From positions 1 through 20,178 of the forward strand of contig JBKJLF010000815.1 of NCBI GenBank assembly GCA_046597185.1: 20,178 bases of DNA. Reading direction: 5' to 3'. Numbering within the stretch: position 1 is the first letter of the stretch; every line of letters begins with the position of its first letter. Of this stretch, positions 1 through 8,238 are shown piece after piece. A program made the position numbers and the translations under genes. The notes under the pieces are model-generated. The model did not search any database and was not told where the DNA came from. It saw only the letters and a list, made by a program, of their open reading frames with translations. The DNA comes from CAMBDR01 sp046597185. GTDB lineage: Bacteria > Pseudomonadota > Gammaproteobacteria > Burkholderiales > Burkholderiaceae_D.

Positions 1-1484
1 CTGCCGTTGCCTGAAAACAACCGTCAATCAACCCCGGCATCAGCAAAAAGTGCTGATTGCCATCTTGCGCCGCGACTGGCGCAAGGCTGGCCAAGGCCAC
101 GCCTTGCTTGGCCCAAATTTGGCTGATCGACTTGAATGCGCCCTCCCATTCATAACCCGCAGTGCGCATATTGCTGTAGAAAACCTCGCCACTCACCGTT
201 TCCAGTGCGCTTTGTTTAAACTCTGCAAGCGCGCCCATCCGAGGCTGCACATCTGCTGAATCGGCTACCCCATCGTATTCGATTTGCGCCGAAAAGTGTT
301 CGACCCAATCGTTCAATTCATTGCCGTCCGCGCTATAACAATGCAGTTTGAATTGTTTGTCATTGACTGGCGTAACGACGTATTGAACCGCCCGTTCGGC
401 ATGACTGGATTTCTCGGCATGGGTGTGTAACACCAGCGGCTGGAATACGGTCGCATCCAGAATGCGGATGGTTTGCCCATGAGCTTGCCCCTGAGTTTGC
501 CCCTGAGTTTGCCCCTGAGTTTGCCACTGAGCTTGCTTGCGAGCGATTTCAAGCGCCATCGAGATATGCGAAGCACCCGCCAATACCGTCGTACCAAACA
601 ATTTGTGTTGGTGCAGCGGATACGGCGTATGATCGGTATAGCGTTGCTGATAACGCGTGTCTGCCGACCCCGGCAAGGCCAGCCGGGTGCCCAGTAGCGG
701 CACCGAATCCGCGGCATCGACAAAATTGCCGGCGAATTTTTTCTGCGCAGCTTTTTTTCTGGCGATTTTTTTGCTGGTATTTAGCCAAAAGTGTTCACGC
801 TCAAAAACATAGCCCGGCAAGGCAATCCGGGCGCGTTGATAGCCCGCCTCGAATGCGCGCCAATCGATGGTCATGCCATGCGCATAACATTGTGCCGCAG
901 CATGCAGGAAGGTGGCCCACTCATCGGACTGGCGGCGCAGGCTGGCGATCCATTGCACGTCGCCCTGAATGGTTTGCGCAGCCAGCGCCAGCAGGGTATT
1001 ACCCGGCCCGATTTCAATACAAGCAAACGGATTACGTTCCGCCAGGGTTTGCATGGCCTGGCGGAAGCTGACCGCTTGCCTGATATGCGCGACCCAGTAA
1101 TCGGCATTCATTTCGCCAGCTTGCACGGCTTTGCCGGTGAGCGTGGAAATGATAGGGACTGTCGGGTTATGGTAAGTGATACTTTTCGCGACGGCGCTGA
1201 AGGCCGCCAGCATCGGTTCCATCAAGCGGCTGTGGAAGCCATGGGATACCACCAGCCTTTTGGTATAGATGCCTTCCGAATCAAGCCGGGATTGCAAGGC
1301 ATCAATCGCAGCACTCGCGCCCGACACCACCACGGCCGAGGGGCCGTTGTCGGCGGCAAGATCCACCCCATCCAACCCGTCCAACCCTTCCAACCCGGCC
1401 AAGCCATCAAGAAAAGGCATCACCTGCGCTTTCGCTGCCATCACGGCCAGCATGGCTCCGGGCTGGGTCATTTCCACCATCAAA
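1..1484 (-). CDS. Polyketide synthase continuation: rest of AT2 plus DH domain (out of frame, runs off left edge)
   Basis: This minus-strand frame (codons 1483-1481, 1480-1478, and so on) is open from 1498 to the left edge and directly continues the PKS ORF that ends at 1407. Its translation matches the second half of AT1 in the same protein: RLMVEMTQPGAMLAVM, the acyl-selectivity motif HGFHS (typical of malonyl-type AT), GEMNADYWVAHI and IEIGPGNTLL. After the AT, a post-AT linker ends in FEREHFW. A dehydratase hotdog domain follows, with catalytic His in HKLFG (codon 605-607) and Asp in LIDGCFQ (codon 23-25). Two DH motifs are non-standard: the Pro of HxxxGxxxxP is Ala, and the usual YGPxF is WEGAF. 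The gene continues beyond position 1, so later domains are not visible. There is no start of its own: an in-frame stop lies at 1501-1499. It is therefore the same gene broken by a frameshift, not a separate one. Confidence 0.85.
485..532 (-). repeat. In-frame 12-bp tandem repeat in DH domain
   Basis: Four 12-bp units on the plus strand (TTGCCCCTGAGT three times exactly, then a variant) encode Gln-Thr-Gln-Gly repeats on the minus strand. They sit shortly after the catalytic His helix of the DH domain, so they are probably a surface loop insertion. The unit length is a multiple of three, so copy-number change would not break the frame. Confidence 0.85.
1363..1407 (-). repeat. In-frame 9-bp tandem repeat in AT2
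   Basis: Five imperfect 9-bp units (CCAACCCGT type on the plus strand) encode a run of Gly-Leu-x triplets in AT2, just before the conserved AADNGPSA segment. The equivalent loop of AT1 carries a different (12-bp) repeat. Confidence 0.8.
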
Positions 1485-4400
1485 CGCGCGCGCGGCGATT
1501 AAGCGTGCAGCATCGTTCAAACTCATCACCCCGGCAATTACGGCAGCCGCATATTCGCCCACGCTATGGCCCACCAGCGCCTGCGGTTTAATGCCCAAGG
1601 CTTGCCACCAGCTCGCCAGCGCGTATTCCAGCGCGAACAGGCAAGGTTGGGTAAAACGCGTATGGTTAATCTGTTCAGACTGTTCATCCCACAACAGCGC
1701 CAGCAGCGGATGATCCAGCTCTTGCTCCAGTGCCTGGGCACAGGCATCAAGCGCCATTTTGAAGGCGGGCGCATAGCGATACAAGGTTTGCCCCATGCCC
1801 GCATATTGCGAGCCTTGCCCGGAAAACAAAAATACCGCTTCATCCGTATTTTTAACGCTCACGCCCTGCGCCAATTGGCTGGCCGCGCCTGACTTGGCAA
1901 CACCCACATCGCCACCCGCATCGCCACCCACCCAGGCTTGCAATTGCTGGCGCAGTTCATCGTGCGAGCTGGCCACCAGCGCCAGGCGATGGACAAAATG
2001 GCTGCGCCCAACATTCAAGGTGTAGGCCATATCGCCCAGCGCAGGCGATTGATCTTGCAAAAACTGCGTATATCGGCTAGCAATGCCGCGCAGGGAGTGG
2101 GCAGTTTTGCCGGAAAAGTTAAACACAAACGCAGGGCGTTCGTCACCATTGATTTGCTCGGCACGCAAAGGCGCTTCTTCAACAATGGCGTGTGCATTGG
2201 TGCCACTAAAGCCAAACGAGCTCACGGCGGCGCGCCGCACCCGCGCGGAGCGCGGCCAGGCATGAGGCCGGGTGAGGATTTTGATACGTTTAAAATCAGC
2301 CTCAATGTGCGGGTTGACGGTTTCAAAATTACAGTGCTTGGGAATCATCCCATGTTCCAGACTAAGCATCGCCTTGATCAAGCCCGCCACCCCGGCGGCC
2401 GATTCCGCATGACCAATATTGGTTTTGACCGAGCCTATCATCATCGGCGATTGGCTGTCATGGGCGGCCCCATACACCGCATCCACCGCTTGCACTTCAA
2501 TCGGGTCACCCAACGGCGTACCGGTGCCGTGCGCATCCAGATAATCAATGTCCTGGGCTTGTAAGCCCGCCGCATTGAGCGCCGTCTTCATCACCCGCTG
2601 TTGCGCCGGGCCATTGGGTGCGGTCAAGCTGCTGCTACGGCCATCCTGATTGATGGCACTGCCCTTGATCACGGCGTGAATCGGGTCATTGTCGGCCAGC
2701 GCATCGGAAAGACGCTTGAGCACCAGCATGCCGCAGCCTTCGGAGCGGGCGTAGCCATCGGCTTTGCTGTCAAAGGTATGGCAGCGCCCGGTGGGCGAGA
2801 GCATATTCGCCTTGATCAGCATCAGATAGGTTTCCGCCTTGAGGGTGATATTGATGCCGCCAGCCAGCGCCATATCACATTCGCCCGCGCGTAAGCTCTG
2901 GCAGGCGGTATGAATCGCGACCAGCGAAGAAGAGCAAGCGGTATCAATCGCCATGCACGGGCCTTCCAGCCCCAGCGCATACGCAACCCGACCCGATATG
3001 GCGTTGACGGCATTGCCCGTGGGTATATGCATGGTGTCGGTATCGGGGCCGATATCGGTATCATTGAGCAAGCTGCCGTATTCGTTGTCGGCCACCCCGA
3101 TGAAGACCCCGGTTTGCGATTCACGTAAGCCAAAGGGCGGGTATCCGGCATTTTCCAGCGCCAGAAAACTGGTTTCCAGGATGATTCGTTGTTGCGGGTC
3201 CATCGCTTGCGCTTCGCGCGGCGTAATCGAAAACAAATGCGCATCAAAGGCTTCAATCTGATCGAGCAAGCCAGCGCTCAGTTTTTGCGCCGCGCCAGCC
3301 GGCAGCCAGTGCTGATAGTCTTCCAACGACAAGCGATCCGTGTTATCGCTAATGGCATTAAACCCCGCTTTGAGTTGCTGCCAAAATTGCTCTATCCCCT
3401 GCTCGGCACCGGGATAGCGACAGTCCGCGCCGACAATGGCAATCGGCTCTCGATAATCGGTGCGCGCTTGCTGGCGCTGTTGCTCCGCTTGGGCACGGAC
3501 AAAAAGCTGCTCTTCAATATATTTGGCAATTCCCAGAATGGTCGGGTAGTCAAAAATCAGGGTGGCCGGGAACTTGCTGCCAAACGCGGTTTCCAGGCTG
3601 CGCCGAATCTCCACCGCCGTCAGCGAATCAATACCCAACTCATGCAGCGGTTCATCCACCTCAATATTGACGTTTGCACTGCTTAAATTATTCGCTACCA
3701 CGCCCTTTAAAAACGTGAGCAGCGTTTGTTGACGTTGCTCCGGGGTCTTGGCCCAGAGTTCTTTGACCAGCGGCGTCATGCTGGTGGCGGCGTTGGCTTC
3801 AGGCTGTTTTTCCAGCACGCCCACCAGACTGAGAAATGGCCGCGGCTTGGCAATTTCAATCAATTCTTTAAATTGCGACCATTCGACTTTGGCGATCACA
3901 AATTGGCTTCTTGGTTTGTTATTCGCTTGGCCGTGCATCAGCTTGCCGCACACTGCGCTGGCCTGGTCTGCCGCCAGCAGGCGCAGGCCACGCTTTTCAA
4001 CATCCCCGGCATGGGCTGCCGCCATACCAACTTCACCCCACGGCCCCCAGTTCAAGACCTGAGTCGCCAGCCCTTGTTGATTGCGGTAGTCGGCCAGGGT
4101 ATCGAGAAAGTGATTGGCGGCGGCGTAATGCAGTTCACCACCGGAACCCCAGATCGAGGCGATGGACGAAAACAGCACCAGTTGCCCAATCTCGCGCGTG
4201 CTGGTGGCATGGTGCAAGGCCATGCTGCCTTTGACTTTGGCCTCCATCACCCGGTCAAAAGTCGCCACATCCATATCGCGCAGCATGCGGATTTCACTCA
4301 CCCCGGCGGCATGCAGCACATGGCTGATTTTCTCGCCGCCAGCGCTCAATTGATCAAAAAATGCATTCAACTGCGCCAGATCAGTCACATCAATCGCAGG

Positions 4401-7400
4401 CGTGAGCACCTGGCAACCCAACGCTTGCAGCTTGGCCACGGTGTCAAGTTTGAATTGCGAATTGCGTTGCGCTGCCGGATTGCTGTCATCCTTGGTGGGC
4501 AGCCCGGAACGACTCAGCAAGGCAATTTTTCTGGCCCCATTTTCAGCCAACCATAACGCAACACTCAAACCGATGCCACCAAGACCACCGGTGATGACGT
4601 AATATTCCTGGCCGTGAATGGTGGGGGCCTGTTTGAGTAACTTGTCCTGAATCGGCGTCAGGCGGGGTACATGGCGAATATGCTTGCTATAAGCAATTTG
4701 ATCTTCACCATCACTTTGCATCACTTCATCGATCAATAATTCAATCCAACGCGGGTCATCTTGCCTGAAGTGATCAAAATCGATGGCACCGCCCCAAATT
4801 TCGGCGCTCTCCAGCGCAATCACCTTGGCCATGCCATGTAGCGGCGAGCGCGACAGTGAAGGCTGAGTTAATTGCCGATCCGGGCCCAGTACATTGGCAC
4901 TGAGCAACCAGAGTTTTTTGCTGCCGCTGAGTTTGGCCGCCAACAAGCCTTGCGTCGCAAACAGTAAGGCGTGGCAATTTTCCGCAACACGCTGTTCAAC
5001 CGTGGGCTGCGCTTGTTCCTGTATTTTTGCCTGCGCTTGTTCCGCTGTTTCTTCAGCATTGCCAATTGAAACCACAAACCGGTCCAGCGCCAAACCTTGC
5101 GCGGCAAGCCAGGCAAAAAACTGCTGCCAATGGCTCGGCTCCAGCGGGTTGATACAGCAATGCTGCGGCGAAAAGGTGAGCGCGTGATCTGCGGCAGCGC
5201 TCAACAGCAGCAGCGTGCAGGTGTGCCCTTTGGCGTGCAGCGCCTCAGACAATTGTTGCCCGGCTTGCAGATTATCGCTACAAAACACCCAATGCAAGGC
5301 CGCTTGATTTTTGTCGCGCATTAACGGACTTGGCGGCGGACTTGGCAACGCTCTTGGCTGCCATTGAATATCGTACAGGCAATCCTGGTAAGCTGGCTCC
5401 GCCGCCGTAACCAGGGTGCTGAATTCGGCGTCAGGGTGCCAATGGCGCTGCCGATCAAAATAATAGGTCGGTAGCGCAATCCGATAGCGATGGTAACCCT
5501 CCTCAAAACCTTTCGCATCCAGCGCAATGCCATTCACATAACACTGTGCCGCGCTACCCAGGAAGGCGGCCCAGTCACCTTGGCGGCGGCGCAGGCTGGT
5601 AATCCATTGCACCTCGGTTTGGATGGTTTGCTGTGCCAGTGTCAGCAAGGTATTGCCCGGCCCGATTTCGATAAACGCAGCCAGCTTCTTTTCGGCCAGG
5701 GTTTCCATGGCCTGGCGGAAGCTCACCGGCTTGCGGATATGCGCGACCCAGTAATTGGCATTCATTTCACCCGCTTGCAGCACTTGCCCGGTCAGGGTAG
5801 AAATAATCGGCAGCGTTGGCTTGTGGTAGTGAATACTTTCGGCCACGGCCCGAAATGCGGCCAGCATGGGCGTCATCAAGGGGCTGTGGAAAGCATGCGA
5901 TACCACCAGCGCTTTGTTATAAATCCCCTCGGCATCGAGCCGTTGTTTCAGGCTATCAATGGCCTGACTTGCGCCCGATACCACCAGCGCCGAGGGGCCA
6001 TTATCGGCGGCGATATCAATCCCATCAATCCCATTAAGCCCGTCATTAAGCCCGTCATCAAGCCCAACCAGAAAAAGCTCCAATTGCGTACGTGGCAGCA
6101 TCACCGCCAGCATGGCACCGGGTTGGGTGAGTTCCACCATCAGCCGCCCACGCGCGGCGATCAAACAGGCGGCATCGCTCAAACTCATGACGCTTGCAAT
6201 GACGGCCATGGCGTATTCGCCCACGCTATGGCCAACCAGCGCCCGTGGTTTAACGCCCAGCGACAGCCACCAGGTGGCGAGCGCATATTCCAGCGCAAAC
6301 AAGCAAGGCTGGGTGTAGCGGGTATGGTTGATCAGTTCCGACTGCTCGCCCCACAACAGCGAGAACAGCGAATGATCGAGATGACCTTCCAATGCTTCGG
6401 CACAGGCATCCAGCGCCGTTTTGAATGCGGGCGCATAGAGGTACAGTTCTTGCCCCATACCCGCATATTGCGCGCCCTGACCCGTAAACAAAAATGCCAA
6501 ATCGGTCAGCTTTTTATTGCTCACCGCTTGCGCAAATTCGCCAGCCTGGCCAGCCGGGACGCCCCGGACGCCCTGACCACCTTGCCCATCGACATAAGCT
6601 TGCAATTGCGCGCGCAAGCTGGTGTGCGAGTCTGCGACCAGCGCCAGGCGATGGGCGAAATGGCTGCGCCCCACATTCAAGGTGTAAGCCATATCGCCCA
6701 GCGAGATGGTTTGATGTTCCAGGAAATCAATATAGCGTGCAGCAATACCGAGCAGCGACTTGGCGGTTTTGGCCGAAAAGTTAAACACAAAAGCCGGCCG
6801 CTCGTGGGTATTGACTTGTTGCAGGCGTAAAGGCGCTTCTTCAACCACGGTATGGGCATTGGTGCCACTAAAGCCAAAGGAGCTAACCGCGCCAATGCGT
6901 CGTTGCGCCGAGCGCTGCCAGGCTTTGCCGTCTTTGGTAATTTCAAGCGCCATCTCGCCCCAGGCGATGTGCGGATTGGGCTTTTTTAATTTGATGTGCG
7001 GTGGCACATATTCATGCTGCAAAGAAAACACCAGCTTCAGCAAGCCACCCACCCCCGCCGCCGACTCGGTATGCCCCATATTGGTTTTTGCCGAACCGAT
7101 CCAAAGCGGGTTTTGCTGGTCATGCGCCTTGCCATACACGGCGTTGAGTGATTGCACTTCAATCGGGTCACCCAGGGCCGTACCGGTGCCATGGCATTCC
7201 ACGTATTGCACCTGGGCTGGTTGAATGCCGGCGTTTTTCAACGCCAGTTTGATCACCGCTTCCTGCGAGGGGCCGTTGGGCGCGGTCAAGCCCTGGCTAC
7301 GGCCATCCTGATTAATCGCACTACCCAAAATGACGGCTTTAATATCATCTTTATCGCGTATCGCATCGGCCAGCCGTTTTAACACCACCATGCCACAGCC

Positions 7401-8204
7401 CTCGCCACGGGTATAACCATCGGCCGCTTCATCAAAAGTATGGCAATGCCCGGTGGGCGACAACATGGTGGCTTTACAGGTGATTAAGGTGGAGCCGGGG
7501 TGAATAATCAGATTGCAACCGCCGGCAATGGCCAAATCACTTTCTTTGTTGCGCAAAGCTTGAATCGCCAAATGCACGGTCACCAGTGAAGTCGAGCAAG
7601 CGGTATCAACCGAAACCGCCGGGCCTTTCACGCCAAAAAAGTAAGACAGCCGGCCCGACGCCGTGCTCAAGGCATTGCCTACCGAAAACAGCGCATGAAT
7701 ATTTTCCGGCTTCTTGGTCAGGTAATGGGCATAATCCAGATTCATGGTGCCAACAAACACCCCGGTATTGGTGCCAACCAAATCTTGCGGTGCAATCGCC
7801 GCATCTTCGAAGGCTTCCCACGCCACTTCCAGAAAAAGCCGATGTTGCGGATCGAGGGTTTCCGCTTCAAAACTGGAGATGCCATAGAAACTGGCATCAA
7901 ATTCTTCGATATTATCCAACAAGGCGGCACTGCGTGTGTACAGTTTGGCGGGCGCTTCCGGATCGGGGTCAAACAGGCTTTCGTCAGGCCAGCGCGATTG
8001 ACTGATATCGCCAATACAATCAACCCCATTTTTCAGATTGTCCCAATATAGATCGTTGCTATTACCCCCTTTCGGATAGCGGCACGAGGTGCCGATAATC
8101 GCAATGGCATCACTCTCATTTTGCAATTTGTGATTTTTAATCGCCAAAATCATCAACTGCTCGCGTGACAGTTGTTTGATACGATCTATAAAATTTTCCA
8201 TCAT
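1407..8204 (-). CDS. Modular type I polyketide synthase, KS-AT-KR-ACP-KS-AT(truncated by frameshift)
   Basis: A multi-domain PKS acting on a carrier-bound acyl chain delivered by the upstream FAAL. Domains by residue: N-terminal helical docking-like segment 1-30; KS1 33-455 (Cys203 in DTACSTS, His338, His378); AT1 about 568-870 (Ser660 in GHSVG, HAFH 770-773, malonyl-type); KR about 930-1440 (TGGLGGIG 1205-1212, Ser1347, Tyr1360, Asn1364, with Trp1352 eight residues before the Tyr and no LDD motif, as in A-type ketoreductases); ACP 1495-1567 (GIDSL, Ser1527); KS2 1586-2010 (Cys1757, His1892, His1932); AT2 from 2123 (Ser2214). There is no DH in module 1, so its product should keep a hydroxyl. 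At residue 2240 the frame departs from AT homology and ends 25 codons later; the true continuation is in another frame from 1484 leftward. The start has two consecutive ATGs (8204, 8201) behind GAAAGAG; the second gives better spacing. The gene lies 34 bp after the FAAL stop, probably in one operon. Confidence 0.93.
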   Translation of the reverse strand: MMENFIDRIKQLSREQLMILAIKNHKLQNESDAIAIIGTSCRYPKGGNSNDLYWDNLKNGVDCIGDISQSRWPDESLFDPDPEAPAKLYTRSAALLDNIEEFDASFYGISSFEAETLDPQHRLFLEVAWEAFEDAAIAPQDLVGTNTGVFVGTMNLDYAHYLTKKPENIHALFSVGNALSTASGRLSYFFGVKGPAVSVDTACSTSLVTVHLAIQALRNKESDLAIAGGCNLIIHPGSTLITCKATMLSPTGHCHTFDEAADGYTRGEGCGMVVLKRLADAIRDKDDIKAVILGSAINQDGRSQGLTAPNGPSQEAVIKLALKNAGIQPAQVQYVECHGTGTALGDPIEVQSLNAVYGKAHDQQNPLWIGSAKTNMGHTESAAGVGGLLKLVFSLQHEYVPPHIKLKKPNPHIAWGEMALEITKDGKAWQRSAQRRIGAVSSFGFSGTNAHTVVEEAPLRLQQVNTHERPAFVFNFSAKTAKSLLGIAARYIDFLEHQTISLGDMAYTLNVGRSHFAHRLALVADSHTSLRAQLQAYVDGQGGQGVRGVPAGQAGEFAQAVSNKKLTDLAFLFTGQGAQYAGMGQELYLYAPAFKTALDACAEALEGHLDHSLFSLLWGEQSELINHTRYTQPCLFALEYALATWWLSLGVKPRALVGHSVGEYAMAVIASVMSLSDAACLIAARGRLMVELTQPGAMLAVMLPRTQLELFLVGLDDGLNDGLNGIDGIDIAADNGPSALVVSGASQAIDSLKQRLDAEGIYNKALVVSHAFHSPLMTPMLAAFRAVAESIHYHKPTLPIISTLTGQVLQAGEMNANYWVAHIRKPVSFRQAMETLAEKKLAAFIEIGPGNTLLTLAQQTIQTEVQWITSLRRRQGDWAAFLGSAAQCYVNGIALDAKGFEEGYHRYRIALPTYYFDRQRHWHPDAEFSTLVTAAEPAYQDCLYDIQWQPRALPSPPPSPLMRDKNQAALHWVFCSDNLQAGQQLSEALHAKGHTCTLLLLSAAADHALTFSPQHCCINPLEPSHWQQFFAWLAAQGLALDRFVVSIGNAEETAEQAQAKIQEQAQPTVEQRVAENCHALLFATQGLLAAKLSGSKKLWLLSANVLGPDRQLTQPSLSRSPLHGMAKVIALESAEIWGGAIDFDHFRQDDPRWIELLIDEVMQSDGEDQIAYSKHIRHVPRLTPIQDKLLKQAPTIHGQEYYVITGGLGGIGLSVALWLAENGARKIALLSRSGLPTKDDSNPAAQRNSQFKLDTVAKLQALGCQVLTPAIDVTDLAQLNAFFDQLSAGGEKISHVLHAAGVSEIRMLRDMDVATFDRVMEAKVKGSMALHHATSTREIGQLVLFSSIASIWGSGGELHYAAANHFLDTLADYRNQQGLATQVLNWGPWGEVGMAAAHAGDVEKRGLRLLAADQASAVCGKLMHGQANNKPRSQFVIAKVEWSQFKELIEIAKPRPFLSLVGVLEKQPEANAATSMTPLVKELWAKTPEQRQQTLLTFLKGVVANNLSSANVNIEVDEPLHELGIDSLTAVEIRRSLETAFGSKFPATLIFDYPTILGIAKYIEEQLFVRAQAEQQRQQARTDYREPIAIVGADCRYPGAEQGIEQFWQQLKAGFNAISDNTDRLSLEDYQHWLPAGAAQKLSAGLLDQIEAFDAHLFSITPREAQAMDPQQRIILETSFLALENAGYPPFGLRESQTGVFIGVADNEYGSLLNDTDIGPDTDTMHIPTGNAVNAISGRVAYALGLEGPCMAIDTACSSSLVAIHTACQSLRAGECDMALAGGINITLKAETYLMLIKANMLSPTGRCHTFDSKADGYARSEGCGMLVLKRLSDALADNDPIHAVIKGSAINQDGRSSSLTAPNGPAQQRVMKTALNAAGLQAQDIDYLDAHGTGTPLGDPIEVQAVDAVYGAAHDSQSPMMIGSVKTNIGHAESAAGVAGLIKAMLSLEHGMIPKHCNFETVNPHIEADFKRIKILTRPHAWPRSARVRRAAVSSFGFSGTNAHAIVEEAPLRAEQINGDERPAFVFNFSGKTAHSLRGIASRYTQFLQDQSPALGDMAYTLNVGRSHFVHRLALVASSHDELRQQLQAWVGGDAGGDVGVAKSGAASQLAQGVSVKNTDEAVFLFSGQGSQYAGMGQTLYRYAPAFKMALDACAQALEQELDHPLLALLWDEQSEQINHTRFTQPCLFALEYALASWWQALGIKPQALVGHSVGEYAAAVIAGVMSLNDAARLIAARAFDGGNDPARSHAGRDGSESAGDAFS
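1485..1494 (-). other. Frameshift point: (CG)5 tract in AT2
   Basis: The AT2 frame is lost exactly at a CG dinucleotide run. AT1 reads IAARGRLMVE at the equivalent point. AT2 reads IAARA and then leaves the family sequence, while the frame that resumes at 1484 reads RLMVE. Adding one CG unit gives IAARARLMVE, aligning with AT1 without a gap. A contraction from (CG)6 to (CG)5 is thus the simplest explanation, either real or a sequencing/assembly error. The two frames overlap from 1407 to 1498, so a +1 ribosomal shift is formally possible, but no known slippery motif is visible. Confidence 0.85.
6032..6066 (-). repeat. In-frame 12-bp tandem repeat in AT1
   Basis: Two identical 12-bp units (CATTAAGCCCGT) and a third near copy encode the GLNDGLND-like stretch (about residues 714-728) of AT1, at the same loop that carries the 9-bp repeat in AT2. 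Confidence 0.8.
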
Positions 8205-8238
8205 CTCTTTCGCTCTTGCCTGATAGGTAAATCGTTAT

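Noticed and set aside
791..1591. 266-codon plus-strand ORF opposite the PKS
   Set aside because: It lies antisense to AT/DH-coding sequence with strong motif matches; its translation is low-complexity and Arg/His/Gln-rich, as expected of a shadow frame.
1938..2564. Long plus-strand ORFs at 1938-2564 and 3726-4556
   Set aside because: Antisense to KS2 and KR coding regions, with no ribosome-binding site and shadow-like composition.
5490..6830. 446-codon plus-strand ORF
   Set aside because: Antisense to AT1 and its linkers, which have clear catalytic motifs on the minus strand. Related shadow frames appear opposite AT2, reflecting the AT duplication rather than a gene.
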